Positions 1 through 5,972 of a stretch of 13,746 bases of DNA are shown here, in pieces. Both the position numbers and the translations under genes were made by a program. Source of the DNA: Bacteroidales bacterium UBA3696 (GTDB lineage Bacteria; Bacteroidota; Bacteroidia; Bacteroidales; Paludibacteraceae); NCBI GenBank assembly GCA_002372135.1, contig DFIN01000006.1, positions 19,975 to 33,720 on the forward strand, written 5' to 3'. Positions within the stretch are counted from its first letter, which is position 1, and each line of letters opens with the position of its first letter. The notes beneath the pieces were generated by a model. It was given only the letters and a program-made list of their open reading frames with translations. It did not search any database and had not been told where the DNA came from.

Positions 1-75
1 TGGCGGAATCGGTAGACGCGCTGGTCTCAAACACCAGTGGAGCAATCCGTGCCGGTTCGACCCCGGCCCTGGGTA
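1..75 (+). tRNA. tRNA-Leu (anticodon CAA), 5' end cut by the window edge
   Basis: The anticodon stem is 21-25 (CTGGT) paired with 33-37 (ACCAG). Its loop CTCAAAC carries anticodon CAA at 28-30, which reads UUG leucine codons. The T arm is 51-55 (GCCGG) paired with 63-67 (CCGGC) around loop TTCGACC. The 3' acceptor strand is 68-74 (CCTGGGT), and A75 is the discriminator base. The long variable region (about 38-50) marks this as a class II tRNA, as expected for leucine. The seven bases of the 5' acceptor strand lie before the window. CCA is not encoded: position 76 onward reads CGAAA, so the tail must be added after transcription. A terminator hairpin begins six bases after the discriminator. 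Confidence 0.95.
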
Positions 76-77
76 CG

Positions 78-113
78 AAAAACGAAGCAACCAGAAAGTT
101 GCTTCGTTTTTTT
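78..113. terminator. Bidirectional intrinsic terminator between the tRNA and the TonB receptor gene
   Basis: A perfect 11-bp stem, AACGAAGCAAC (81-91) with GTTGCTTCGTT (98-108), closes a 6-base loop. On the plus strand it is followed by seven T residues (107-113), which fits termination of the tRNA transcript. On the minus strand the same stem is followed by five T residues (complement of 78-82), so it can also end the receptor transcript arriving from 153. One hairpin can therefore serve two convergent transcripts. Confidence 0.9.
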
Positions 114-152
114 CGCTATACGACTTTCAATGAGCCGATTAAAGAGAGGCAA

Positions 153-2432
153 CTAAAAACGATAGCGAAGCGTGACACCTGCCTGAACGGGTTTAGCCTG
201 CTGATAAAAGGGGCGAGACATCGACACGAAATAAAAAGTTTGGTAACTCGTATTGGTCAAATTCTTCGCCCACACATGCAGCGAAAAGTGCTGCCACATA
301 AGGTTGTACGTGGCGTTCAAGACGGCGTAAAAGGGGTCATACAACGTATTCGCTTCGTCCCAATAGGTACGCCCTTGACCGTTCGCAGCCAAGGTAACGG
401 ACAGGGACGAGGGAGTCAGTTGGTTGGCGACCGACGATTCGGAATACTTGTTGAACCGATAAGACATCGTGGCACGAACAGAAAAAGTATGGCGAGGGGC
501 ATAAGGAACTACCTTACCGCTATAGTCCCCCATCCCGTTATCAAACTGCAAGAAACGCGCATCCGTGAAGCCATAGGCGGCACTGCAACGAACCTGCCAA
601 CGAGAATCCGTCCAACGATAATTCAGCACCCCTTCCGTGCCGGCAGAACGGGCATGTGCGGCATTAGCCATCATGCGTCCCGTCGTTTTGCCCTCAGGGA
701 AAACGGTTACCTGCTGATCTTGCACGTCGGTATAGAACACATCGGCATCCATCGTTAGACGGTGGTTATCGTGGCCGAAGAGCAGAGCATGTATGCCAAC
801 TTCTCCTGTCCAGGCCGACTCGGGTTTATATTGCGTGATTGAGGGTTGCGTAAAACGCGGATCCGCCCCCGTATTGAGATGTACCCCCATATCTGCCATC
901 AGGTCAGTCATCATCCTGTTTTGCAAAATAGTAGAGAAGATTTGCGGATTGTAACCTCCTGCCTTACTACCTCTTGCTGCATATCCGTAAAGCGTAATTC
1001 GGTCCCAATCATATCGTATGTCCAAACGCGGCAGGACTTGGAAGTTCGTTTGGTGCAACGAGCCGGACAAAGCCGTCTGAAAAGCACGATAGCGCGTCAT
1101 CATCGCCGTCATTCGATAATGCAACGGAGCCGCAGCGTCGTAGTCCATAGACGCATATTCACAATCCAACCGGATGCCTGCCGTAATATGCAAACGAGGC
1201 AGAGGGCTGAACTCACTCTGATGGTAAACGGCACCTCCTGCATTGAACAAAAGGAAGCGATTGCTCATCTCTATCTGCTCCTCTTCAATTTCTAACGAGT
1301 CGTTGGGGAAGGCTTTGTGAATGCCTCGGTTGGCATTGGCAAGGATAAGTGAATCAATGCCTGTTCGCAGGAAAGACACAGGCGCATCCATCTGATTATG
1401 TTTGATAAAAGCAGTCGCACCCACGGAATAGCGATACCAAGTTACATCGGGCTGACCTGTCCAAAAAGCATCCACCATAGCGGCATGCTGCCGCTGTTTT
1501 TGATTGAGTGTAAAATAGGACAGCGATGTATAGTCTTGATCCATAAACATGTGGTCGGCAAGCAATTGGTAGGTGCCTACTAATTGCAATCGGCTGTCCT
1601 CTCTCTCATACAAGGCACGCAGACTCTCCTGCAAGCAGAACCGCCGGTAACCGGACGGACTATTGAAAGCAATCTGCCCGGTCAGCGCGTCAGCATAGGG
1701 GAAAGCCCCTTGGTGCGTATAGGAGGCTTCTGAGACGTGATAAAGCGACCACAAAGAATTGGGCTTACCCTGCAACTGCAAACGTAAAGCACCGTCCTGC
1801 GAGTCGTCCACCTTTTTGCCTGTAAAGGTATTGGTGTAAAACCCGTCCGTTCTGCCATACGTAGCCGCCAACGACCAACCGAATTGATTGTTCACAGGGT
1901 GGTAATAGGATGCCTTCACGCGAAAAGTATTGGCGGAACCATAGCCTACTTCTACCATTGTTTCCCTGCACGCCACATCCAGGGGCAGACGAGTAGTAAG
2001 AGCCATGATTCCGCCCATTGTATTACGTCCGTAGAGCGTTCCCTGCGGACCGGAATAAAAAGTTGCTTGCGTCAGCGATAACAGCGCACGATCGTATCCA
2101 TTCTTATCTAATAAAGGAATACCATCCACCATTATGCCCACTACGGGCTGATCTAAACGCGCCCCTAACCCGCGCACATAGATCGAAGAAGTCATTGCGC
2201 TGCCATAATCAGGCATAGCCAGATTAGGCACTTCCTGCGCTATATCTTTTGGACTTATTACGGGCGGCAAGACCGCTAATTCGGCGGTAGATATGGTCGT
2301 TACCTGACGCGACTGCTGCTGCCGGTCGGCTGTCTCCGTACCTTTACGCTCAACAACGACCACCTCATCCAGAAGAAAGGTGGTCGTATCAAGAGGAAGA
2401 ACAAGAAGTATAAGACCGAACAGCAGACTCAT
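153..2432 (-). CDS. TonB-dependent outer membrane receptor (non-SusC type)
   Basis: This 759-residue protein is predicted to be a 22-strand outer membrane barrel with an N-terminal plug that imports a scarce ligand using TonB-ExbBD energy. A hydrophobic leader (about 1-20) is followed at once by a TonB-box-like stretch, DEVVVVE (22-28). The plug covers about 36-150 and includes SIYVRGLGAR (83-92) and GPQGTLYGRNTMGG (128-141), a highly typical plug signature. The rest is rich in alternating aromatic and polar beta strands and ends in phenylalanine (LRYRF), the usual signal for barrel assembly. It lacks the N-terminal carboxypeptidase-regulatory-like domain of SusC proteins, and no susD gene is adjacent, so a SusC role in glycan uptake is unlikely. 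The length fits receptors for siderophores, heme, cobalamin or metals, but the ligand cannot be read. Its ATG lies 9 bp after the lipoprotein stop codon, so the two are probably cotranscribed. A TAG stop lies two codons upstream in frame, which limits alternative starts. Confidence 0.9.
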   Translation of the reverse strand: MSLLFGLILLVLPLDTTTFLLDEVVVVERKGTETADRQQQSRQVTTISTAELAVLPPVISPKDIAQEVPNLAMPDYGSAMTSSIYVRGLGARLDQPVVGIMVDGIPLLDKNGYDRALLSLTQATFYSGPQGTLYGRNTMGGIMALTTRLPLDVACRETMVEVGYGSANTFRVKASYYHPVNNQFGWSLAATYGRTDGFYTNTFTGKKVDDSQDGALRLQLQGKPNSLWSLYHVSEASYTHQGAFPYADALTGQIAFNSPSGYRRFCLQESLRALYEREDSRLQLVGTYQLLADHMFMDQDYTSLSYFTLNQKQRQHAAMVDAFWTGQPDVTWYRYSVGATAFIKHNQMDAPVSFLRTGIDSLILANANRGIHKAFPNDSLEIEEEQIEMSNRFLLFNAGGAVYHQSEFSPLPRLHITAGIRLDCEYASMDYDAAAPLHYRMTAMMTRYRAFQTALSGSLHQTNFQVLPRLDIRYDWDRITLYGYAARGSKAGGYNPQIFSTILQNRMMTDLMADMGVHLNTGADPRFTQPSITQYKPESAWTGEVGIHALLFGHDNHRLTMDADVFYTDVQDQQVTVFPEGKTTGRMMANAAHARSAGTEGVLNYRWTDSRWQVRCSAAYGFTDARFLQFDNGMGDYSGKVVPYAPRHTFSVRATMSYRFNKYSESSVANQLTPSSLSVTLAANGQGRTYWDEANTLYDPFYAVLNATYNLMWQHFSLHVWAKNLTNTSYQTFYFVSMSRPFYQQAKPVQAGVTLRYRF

Positions 2433-2441
2433 ACTCTATTT

Positions 2442-2915
2442 TTATTCAACAAACGAACCTGAGAAAGCGGCAGGCATATCGCCAAACTGCTTGTGCGCAA
2501 ACGTGCAGGTGAAACGCATCGTTTTGGCTTGCAGGTCAATCGTGTCTTTCAGATGAGCCACAGGGCAGTCGGCATACGGAACGCGCTCAGGCCCCCAAGT
2601 CATGATTACCGTGTCCTGTTCTACGACCAAGAGTTGCCCCACTTGCTCGTAAGACACATCTTCGGTATAGATGTCCATCTTAGGCATACGTTCCGTAAAC
2701 TGCACTTTCTGCATACCAATGATGAGGGTTTGATTTTCCGCGTCCACAACAACAAGCATTGTATCTTGAGCCACAAAAGGCTCCTTGCCGGCTTGTACGG
2801 ACATCGTACCGGCAATGCGATATTCGGAACTTGGCTGAGTTTGCGTCACATCTTGCTTCTTTTCGCAAGAAGCGAGTACGAGACCAAGGGTCAAAAAAAA
2901 GATAATTCGTTTCAT
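2442..2915 (-). CDS. Putative lipoprotein with calycin-like beta-barrel domain
   Basis: This 157-residue protein starts MKRIIFFLTLGLVLASCEKK. The basic start, hydrophobic core and lipobox LASC make Cys17 the likely lipidated residue, so the mature protein is membrane anchored. The remainder is all-beta in character. The stretch MQKVQFTERMPKMDIYTED (about 68-86) and the end FGDMPAAFSGSF (about 144-155) resemble the calycin-like domain of small Bacteroidales lipoproteins. I assign that family by pattern only, so it is an inference. Calycins bind small hydrophobic or metal-chelate ligands. Directly upstream of a TonB receptor, this one could hand over or store the receptor's ligand on the cell surface or in the periplasm. 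It is the first gene of a two-gene unit and follows a promoter with an OmpR-type direct repeat. Confidence 0.75.
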   Translation of the reverse strand: MKRIIFFLTLGLVLASCEKKQDVTQTQPSSEYRIAGTMSVQAGKEPFVAQDTMLVVVDAENQTLIIGMQKVQFTERMPKMDIYTEDVSYEQVGQLLVVEQDTVIMTWGPERVPYADCPVAHLKDTIDLQAKTMRFTCTFAHKQFGDMPAAFSGSFVE

Positions 2916-2943
2916 CGTTCGTTGATTTTTTTCTTTGCGGCGG

Positions 2944-2951
2944 CAAAAGTA
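2944..2951 (-). promoter_or_regulatory. Bacteroidota-type promoter -7 element for the lipoprotein-receptor pair
   Basis: On the minus strand this reads TACTTTTG, a full match to the Bacteroidota -7 consensus TAnnTTTG, 28 bp before the lipoprotein ATG. About 20 bp upstream, where TTTG would be expected, the minus strand reads AAGA, so no -33 element is visible. A regulator-type direct repeat occupies that position instead, which suggests that transcription depends on an activator. Confidence 0.7.
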
Positions 2952-2972
2952 TAGCCATAGGGGAAAAGAAGT

Positions 2973-2989
2973 CTTAAGATAATCTTAAA
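2973..2989 (-). promoter_or_regulatory. Candidate OmpR/PhoB-type operator, TTTAAG-N5-CTTAAG
   Basis: In the direction of transcription the sequence is TTTAAG, five bases (ATTAT), then CTTAAG. The half-sites are direct repeats with 11-bp centre spacing, the standard geometry for a head-to-tail dimer of OmpR-family winged-helix proteins. The pattern fits the published PmrA-type consensus (C/T)TTAA(G/T)-N5-(C/T)TTAA(G/T) from Gammaproteobacteria, so the resemblance is to the binding mode, not evidence of orthology. The box ends 21 bp before the TACTTTTG element, where an activator would replace the -33 contact. It begins 5 bp after the stop codon of the adjacent winged-helix gene, which makes that protein the obvious candidate ligand. 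Confidence 0.55.
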
Positions 2990-2994
2990 TCCTT

Positions 2995-3585
2995 TTACAA
3001 ATTATCATTATCGTTTTCTGCAATAGGTATAGACAACACAAGATTGAGGGAAGAACCTTTGAGATTGATGGAGAATTGGGAGATGGTGAAAGCGGTTGAG
3101 ATGGTGAGTTGCCCATTGTCCACCAGGAAGAGCGGCATCACCGTATCCATCATGCGCCGTAGGGTTTGTTCTTCGATGGTGATAGAACGGATAAAGGGGT
3201 CTAACCGGATATCCACTTTCATTTTCAACGCCGCCCATTGGGAGGAATAGACATCCACTATCTCGCTAAAGAGGGATTGCAGGTCGCAATCGGCAGACGA
3301 CGAAGCCGACTCTACCATATACATATAGCCTGCCCCACGAATGGTGCGTATCGGTCGGTCGGCTGCTAATTTCAGTTTTCGTCTTATCGCATGGATGTGA
3401 ACATCCAAGGTGCCCGTGTCGTAAGCGAAACGATTGCCCCAAACCTGCGAGAGCAATTCGTCACGACCGCACAAATGGCCTGCATGCCGATAGAGATAGA
3501 GGAATAATTCATATTCCAATGCCGTCAGCCGAGCCGGCACATCGTCCACATACACGAGACGGGCATCGGGGTCAATGGTAAGCAT
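2995..3585 (-). CDS. OmpR-type winged-helix regulator without receiver domain, fused to a degenerate HATPase-like domain
   Basis: Residues 1-91 of this 196-residue protein form a Trans_Reg_C winged helix. It includes LTALEYELFLYLYRHAG (20-36), the segment DELLSQVWG (42-50), the recognition-helix region TLDVHIHAIRRKL (59-71) and the hairpin wing IRTIRGAGYMY (79-89). No phospho-receiver precedes it: an in-frame TAA lies five codons upstream, overlapping the end of the phosphatase gene, so the receiver is not hidden by the start choice. Residues 100-190 resemble a histidine-kinase ATPase domain. LQSLFSEIVDVYSSQW (102-117) matches its first helix, KVDIRLDP (123-130) its strand, and TLRRMMDTV (141-149) the N-box helix, with LVLSIPI (182-188) as the last strand. 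The N-box asparagines are replaced and the G1 and G2 glycine boxes are absent, so ATP hydrolysis is very unlikely. It may act as a one-component regulator that senses through this relic domain. It lies 8 bp after the phosphatase stop codon. The winged helix is certain; the second domain is an inference. Confidence 0.8.
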   Translation of the reverse strand: MLTIDPDARLVYVDDVPARLTALEYELFLYLYRHAGHLCGRDELLSQVWGNRFAYDTGTLDVHIHAIRRKLKLAADRPIRTIRGAGYMYMVESASSSADCDLQSLFSEIVDVYSSQWAALKMKVDIRLDPFIRSITIEEQTLRRMMDTVMPLFLVDNGQLTISTAFTISQFSINLKGSSLNLVLSIPIAENDNDNL

Positions 3586-3593
3586 AAGAGAGC

Positions 3594-4304
3594 CTATTTA
3601 ATCAGGCGACGACACTCTTTTTGAGCTTTTCGGAGTTGCCGCTGAAAAGCCTTGCTCGTATGCAGACGCGCCACGGCAGCCGAGGCTGTAAGCCGTCCGG
3701 CTGTCACATCACTCTGCCAATGGTACCCGGCAATCACACGACTTTGCCCATACTCGTATCCGACCCGCAAAATCTCATCCTGCCGCTCGGGACATATTTC
3801 TACCAAAAGTAAGGCGGTTGTCCACCCCAGATTGGTATGTCCGGAAGGGTACGAACCGTTGTGGCGCAACACTTCCTCATCGCCGGGCACAAGAGTAGGT
3901 TCGTCAAAATACATATAGGGACGCGGGCGAAAGTAATGCGCCTTCGCCTTGTCAGTGGCAAACGAAGCGGTATGGGTAGCATCTACCAGCAGTTTCCACA
4001 GTTGCGGCGTGGTGTTCTTGCCGATAGTGAAGCCCACTGCCGGCGAAAAGATATCCGCCATCCGATAGACGCTGTAGTCGGCATCGGCTTTTGCCTGCGC
4101 CCCGCGCGGCGTAGCGCGCTGCCTTTTACCCCACTGATACTGCGCTGTATCGTAGGCAAAACGCATAGACTGCGTGTCAGGCGGAGCCGGCAGGTAAACC
4201 ACCGCATTCGGTATTTCGTCCACCGTAAAATAGTCACATGGCTTCTGCGCAATAAGCGACACAGCCGCAAAAAATAAAGAGAGGGTCAAAAGTGCGTGTT
4301 TCAT
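3594..4304 (-). CDS. Secreted class A acid phosphatase, PAP2 family
   Basis: A 236-residue periplasmic or secreted phosphatase that would release phosphate from organic phosphomonoesters. I chose the ATG at 4304 because it gives a clean signal peptide (MKHALLTLSLFFAAVSLIAQ). A longer reading frame to 4589 would run back through the promoter and encode no plausible leader. The three PAP2 motifs are complete: K-X6-RP at K119-R126-P127, PSGH at 153-156, and SR-X5-H-X3-D at S188, R189, H195 and D199. The nucleophile is the histidine of the third motif and the acid/base histidine lies in PSGH. The single-domain size of about 240 residues and the lack of transmembrane helices fit the PhoN-like nonspecific acid phosphatases and argue against membrane lipid phosphatases. 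It lies at the head of the minus-strand cluster, 8 bp before the regulator gene, and has its own promoter. Confidence 0.9.
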   Translation of the reverse strand: MKHALLTLSLFFAAVSLIAQKPCDYFTVDEIPNAVVYLPAPPDTQSMRFAYDTAQYQWGKRQRATPRGAQAKADADYSVYRMADIFSPAVGFTIGKNTTPQLWKLLVDATHTASFATDKAKAHYFRPRPYMYFDEPTLVPGDEEVLRHNGSYPSGHTNLGWTTALLLVEICPERQDEILRVGYEYGQSRVIAGYHWQSDVTAGRLTASAAVARLHTSKAFQRQLRKAQKECRRLIK

Positions 4305-4328
4305 GGCTGTTCCATTTGTTTGACGCTG

Positions 4329-4360
4329 CAAAAGTAAGGTGTTTGAATCAAAGGAACAAA
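4329..4360 (-). promoter_or_regulatory. Promoter of the phosphatase-regulator pair
   Basis: On the minus strand a TTTG (4360-4357) is followed by 20 bases and then TACTTTTG (4336-4329). This matches the Bacteroidota -33/-7 arrangement. The -7 element ends 24 bp before the phosphatase ATG. A short inverted repeat, TTTGA-A-TCAAA (4342-4352), lies between the two elements and could be an operator, though at this length it may be chance. Confidence 0.75.
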
Positions 4361-4429
4361 AAGAATTAGACCACCGAATTTTGCAAAGCGAAAATGACAA
4401 AATTATTTTTTTATACAGAAAAGTCGGCG

Positions 4430-4437
4430 TACTTTTG
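4430..4437 (+). promoter_or_regulatory. Promoter -7 element of the glutamate dehydrogenase gene
   Basis: TACTTTTG matches TAnnTTTG, 45 bp before the chosen ATG. About 20 bases upstream there is only a T-rich run (about 4403-4412) in place of a clear TTTG, so the -33 contact is weak or AT-driven. No Shine-Dalgarno sequence is seen before the ATG; the leader is AT-rich, as is usual in this phylum. The divergent intergenic region is 178 bp. Confidence 0.7.
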
Positions 4438-4482
4438 CGCTGTTTTTCCGACAAAACAACCAATAATTTAATTTTATTTGGA

Positions 4483-5826
4483 ATGAAAACAGCTGAGATT
4501 ATGCAGCGTCTTGCTGCAAAGCACCCGGGCGAGGCAGAGTACTTGCAAGCCGTGCAGGAAGTTCTCGAGTCTATCGAGGAAGTGTACAACCAACACCCTG
4601 AATTTGAGAAAGCTCAAATCGTAGAGCGTATGGTGGAGCCGGATCGTATTTTTACGTTCCGTGTAACGTGGGTTGACGATAAGGGTCAGGTTCAGACCAA
4701 CCTCGGTTATCGTGTTCAGTTCAATAGCGCTATCGGTCCGTACAAAGGCGGTTTGCGTTTCCACAAGGCTGTTACCCCCAGCATGCTGAAATTCTTGGGC
4801 TTTGAGCAAACGTTCAAGAACGCACTGACCACTCTGCCTATGGGTGGCGGTAAGGGCGGTTCGGACTTTGACCCCGTGGGCAAATCCGACGCTGAGATTA
4901 TGCGTTTCTGCCAAGCCTTTATGATGGAACTATGGCGTTGCATCGGTCCTGACCAAGATATCCCCGCAGGTGATGTAGGTGTAGGTGGTCGTGAGATCGG
5001 TTTCCTCAACGGTATGTATCAGAAGTTGGCTCGCCAATACCATACCGGCGTTCTGACCGGCAAGGGTATGACCTTCGGCGGTTCGGTTCTGCGTCCTGAG
5101 GCTACCGGATTCGGTGCTCTCTATTTCACCCAACACATGCTTCATAAAGCAGGTAAAGACATCAAGGGCATGCGCGTTGCTCTGTCCGGTTTCGGTAATG
5201 TAGCATGGGGCGCTGCCACCAAGGCTGTACAACTCGGAGCCAAAGTGGTTGCCATCTCCGGTCCTGACGGCGTTTGCGAAATCAAAGACGGTATCACTCC
5301 CGAGATGATTGACTATATGCTGGAGATGCGTTCTTCCAACCGCAACAAAGTGGAAGATATGGCTACCAAGTTCCCGGCACAGGCCAAGTTCACCGCCGGC
5401 AAGAAAGCATGGTCTATCCCCTGCGACATCGCTATGCCGTCCGCATTCCAGAACGAATTGAGTCTGGACGATGCCAAAGAGTTGGAGAAGAATGGCTGCA
5501 AGATTTGCGCTGAGATTTCCAACATGGGTTGCCAAGCCGATGCCATCCACTACATGCAAAAACAAGGTTTCTTGTTTGCTCCGGGCAAAGCCGTTAACGC
5601 CGGTGGCGTAGCTACTTCCGGTCTGGAGATGACCCAGAACGCTGAGCACCTCACTTGGAAAGGCGAGGAAGTGGACGAGCGTCTGCACCACATCATGGAG
5701 TCTATTCACGAGCAGTGCGTTAAATACGGAACCCAAGCCGATGGTCATGTGGACTACGTAAAGGGTGCCAACATCGCCGGCTTCATGAAAGTGGCTACCG
5801 CTATGCTTGAGCAAGGTATCATCTAA
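4483..5826 (+). CDS. gdhA: Glutamate dehydrogenase, hexameric family I
   Basis: This cytoplasmic enzyme interconverts 2-oxoglutarate plus ammonium and glutamate, and is a main route of ammonium assimilation in Bacteroidales. I chose the ATG at 4483 because the protein then starts MKTAEIMQRL and is 447 residues long, the normal size of the 50-kDa hexameric class. The frame upstream to 4339 would cover the promoter. The glutamate-binding region GPYKGGLRFH contains K88, PMGGGKGGSDFDP holds the catalytic lysine K124, and PAGDVGVGGRE holds the catalytic aspartate D164. The Rossmann loop is GFGNVA (236-241). The segment after the second strand reads ISGPDG (258-263), which resembles NAD-linked anaerobe enzymes such as that of Clostridium symbiosum more than the NADP-linked Escherichia coli enzyme, so cofactor choice is open. 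The gene is alone between its own promoter and a strong terminator. Confidence 0.96.
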   Translation: MKTAEIMQRLAAKHPGEAEYLQAVQEVLESIEEVYNQHPEFEKAQIVERMVEPDRIFTFRVTWVDDKGQVQTNLGYRVQFNSAIGPYKGGLRFHKAVTPSMLKFLGFEQTFKNALTTLPMGGGKGGSDFDPVGKSDAEIMRFCQAFMMELWRCIGPDQDIPAGDVGVGGREIGFLNGMYQKLARQYHTGVLTGKGMTFGGSVLRPEATGFGALYFTQHMLHKAGKDIKGMRVALSGFGNVAWGAATKAVQLGAKVVAISGPDGVCEIKDGITPEMIDYMLEMRSSNRNKVEDMATKFPAQAKFTAGKKAWSIPCDIAMPSAFQNELSLDDAKELEKNGCKICAEISNMGCQADAIHYMQKQGFLFAPGKAVNAGGVATSGLEMTQNAEHLTWKGEEVDERLHHIMESIHEQCVKYGTQADGHVDYVKGANIAGFMKVATAMLEQGII

Positions 5827-5861
5827 GAAGATTCAAAGATTTGAGATTTGAATAGTCGTGG

Positions 5862-5896
5862 AACTGCCCGCCTGAAACGGTGGGCAGTTTTGTTTT
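5862..5896 (+). terminator. Intrinsic terminator of gdhA
   Basis: AACTGCCCGCC (5862-5872) pairs with GGTGGGCAGTT (5879-5889) over 11 bp with one G-U wobble, around the loop TGAAAC, followed by the T-rich tail TTGTTTT. It begins 35 bp after the gdhA stop codon. Its T tract overlaps the -33 element of the next promoter. Confidence 0.9.
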
Positions 5897-5925
5897 GCCC
5901 ATATAAGTTTATCACATTACTTTTG
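5894..5925 (+). promoter_or_regulatory. Promoter of the beta-barrel protein gene
   Basis: TTTG (5894-5897), 20 bases, then TACTTTTG (5918-5925) form a complete Bacteroidota -33/-7 pair. The -7 element ends 47 bp before the ATG at 5973. The -33 TTTG is formed by the tail of the gdhA terminator. Confidence 0.8.
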
Positions 5926-5972
5926 CGGGCACAAACAGAAAAATATCTACTTACTATTTAATACCTCACACT

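Noticed and set aside
99..2218. Several plus-strand open frames opposite the TonB receptor gene
   Set aside because: They are shadows of a clear receptor coding sequence and show no recognisable domain or start signal.
153..2915. SusC/SusD polysaccharide utilisation pair
   Set aside because: The receptor is too short and lacks the SusC N-terminal domain. The lipoprotein is far too small for SusD and lacks its helical repeats.
4339..4482. N-terminal extension of glutamate dehydrogenase
   Set aside because: It covers both divergent promoters, and the family normally starts near the ATG at 4483.
4305..4589. N-terminal extension of the phosphatase to 4589
   Set aside because: It would run through the promoter and into gdhA on the other strand. 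The internal ATG at 4304 gives a proper signal peptide.
4930..5814. A 294-residue minus-strand open frame opposite gdhA
   Set aside because: gdhA is complete with all its motifs. The opposite frame is a by-product of its codon use.
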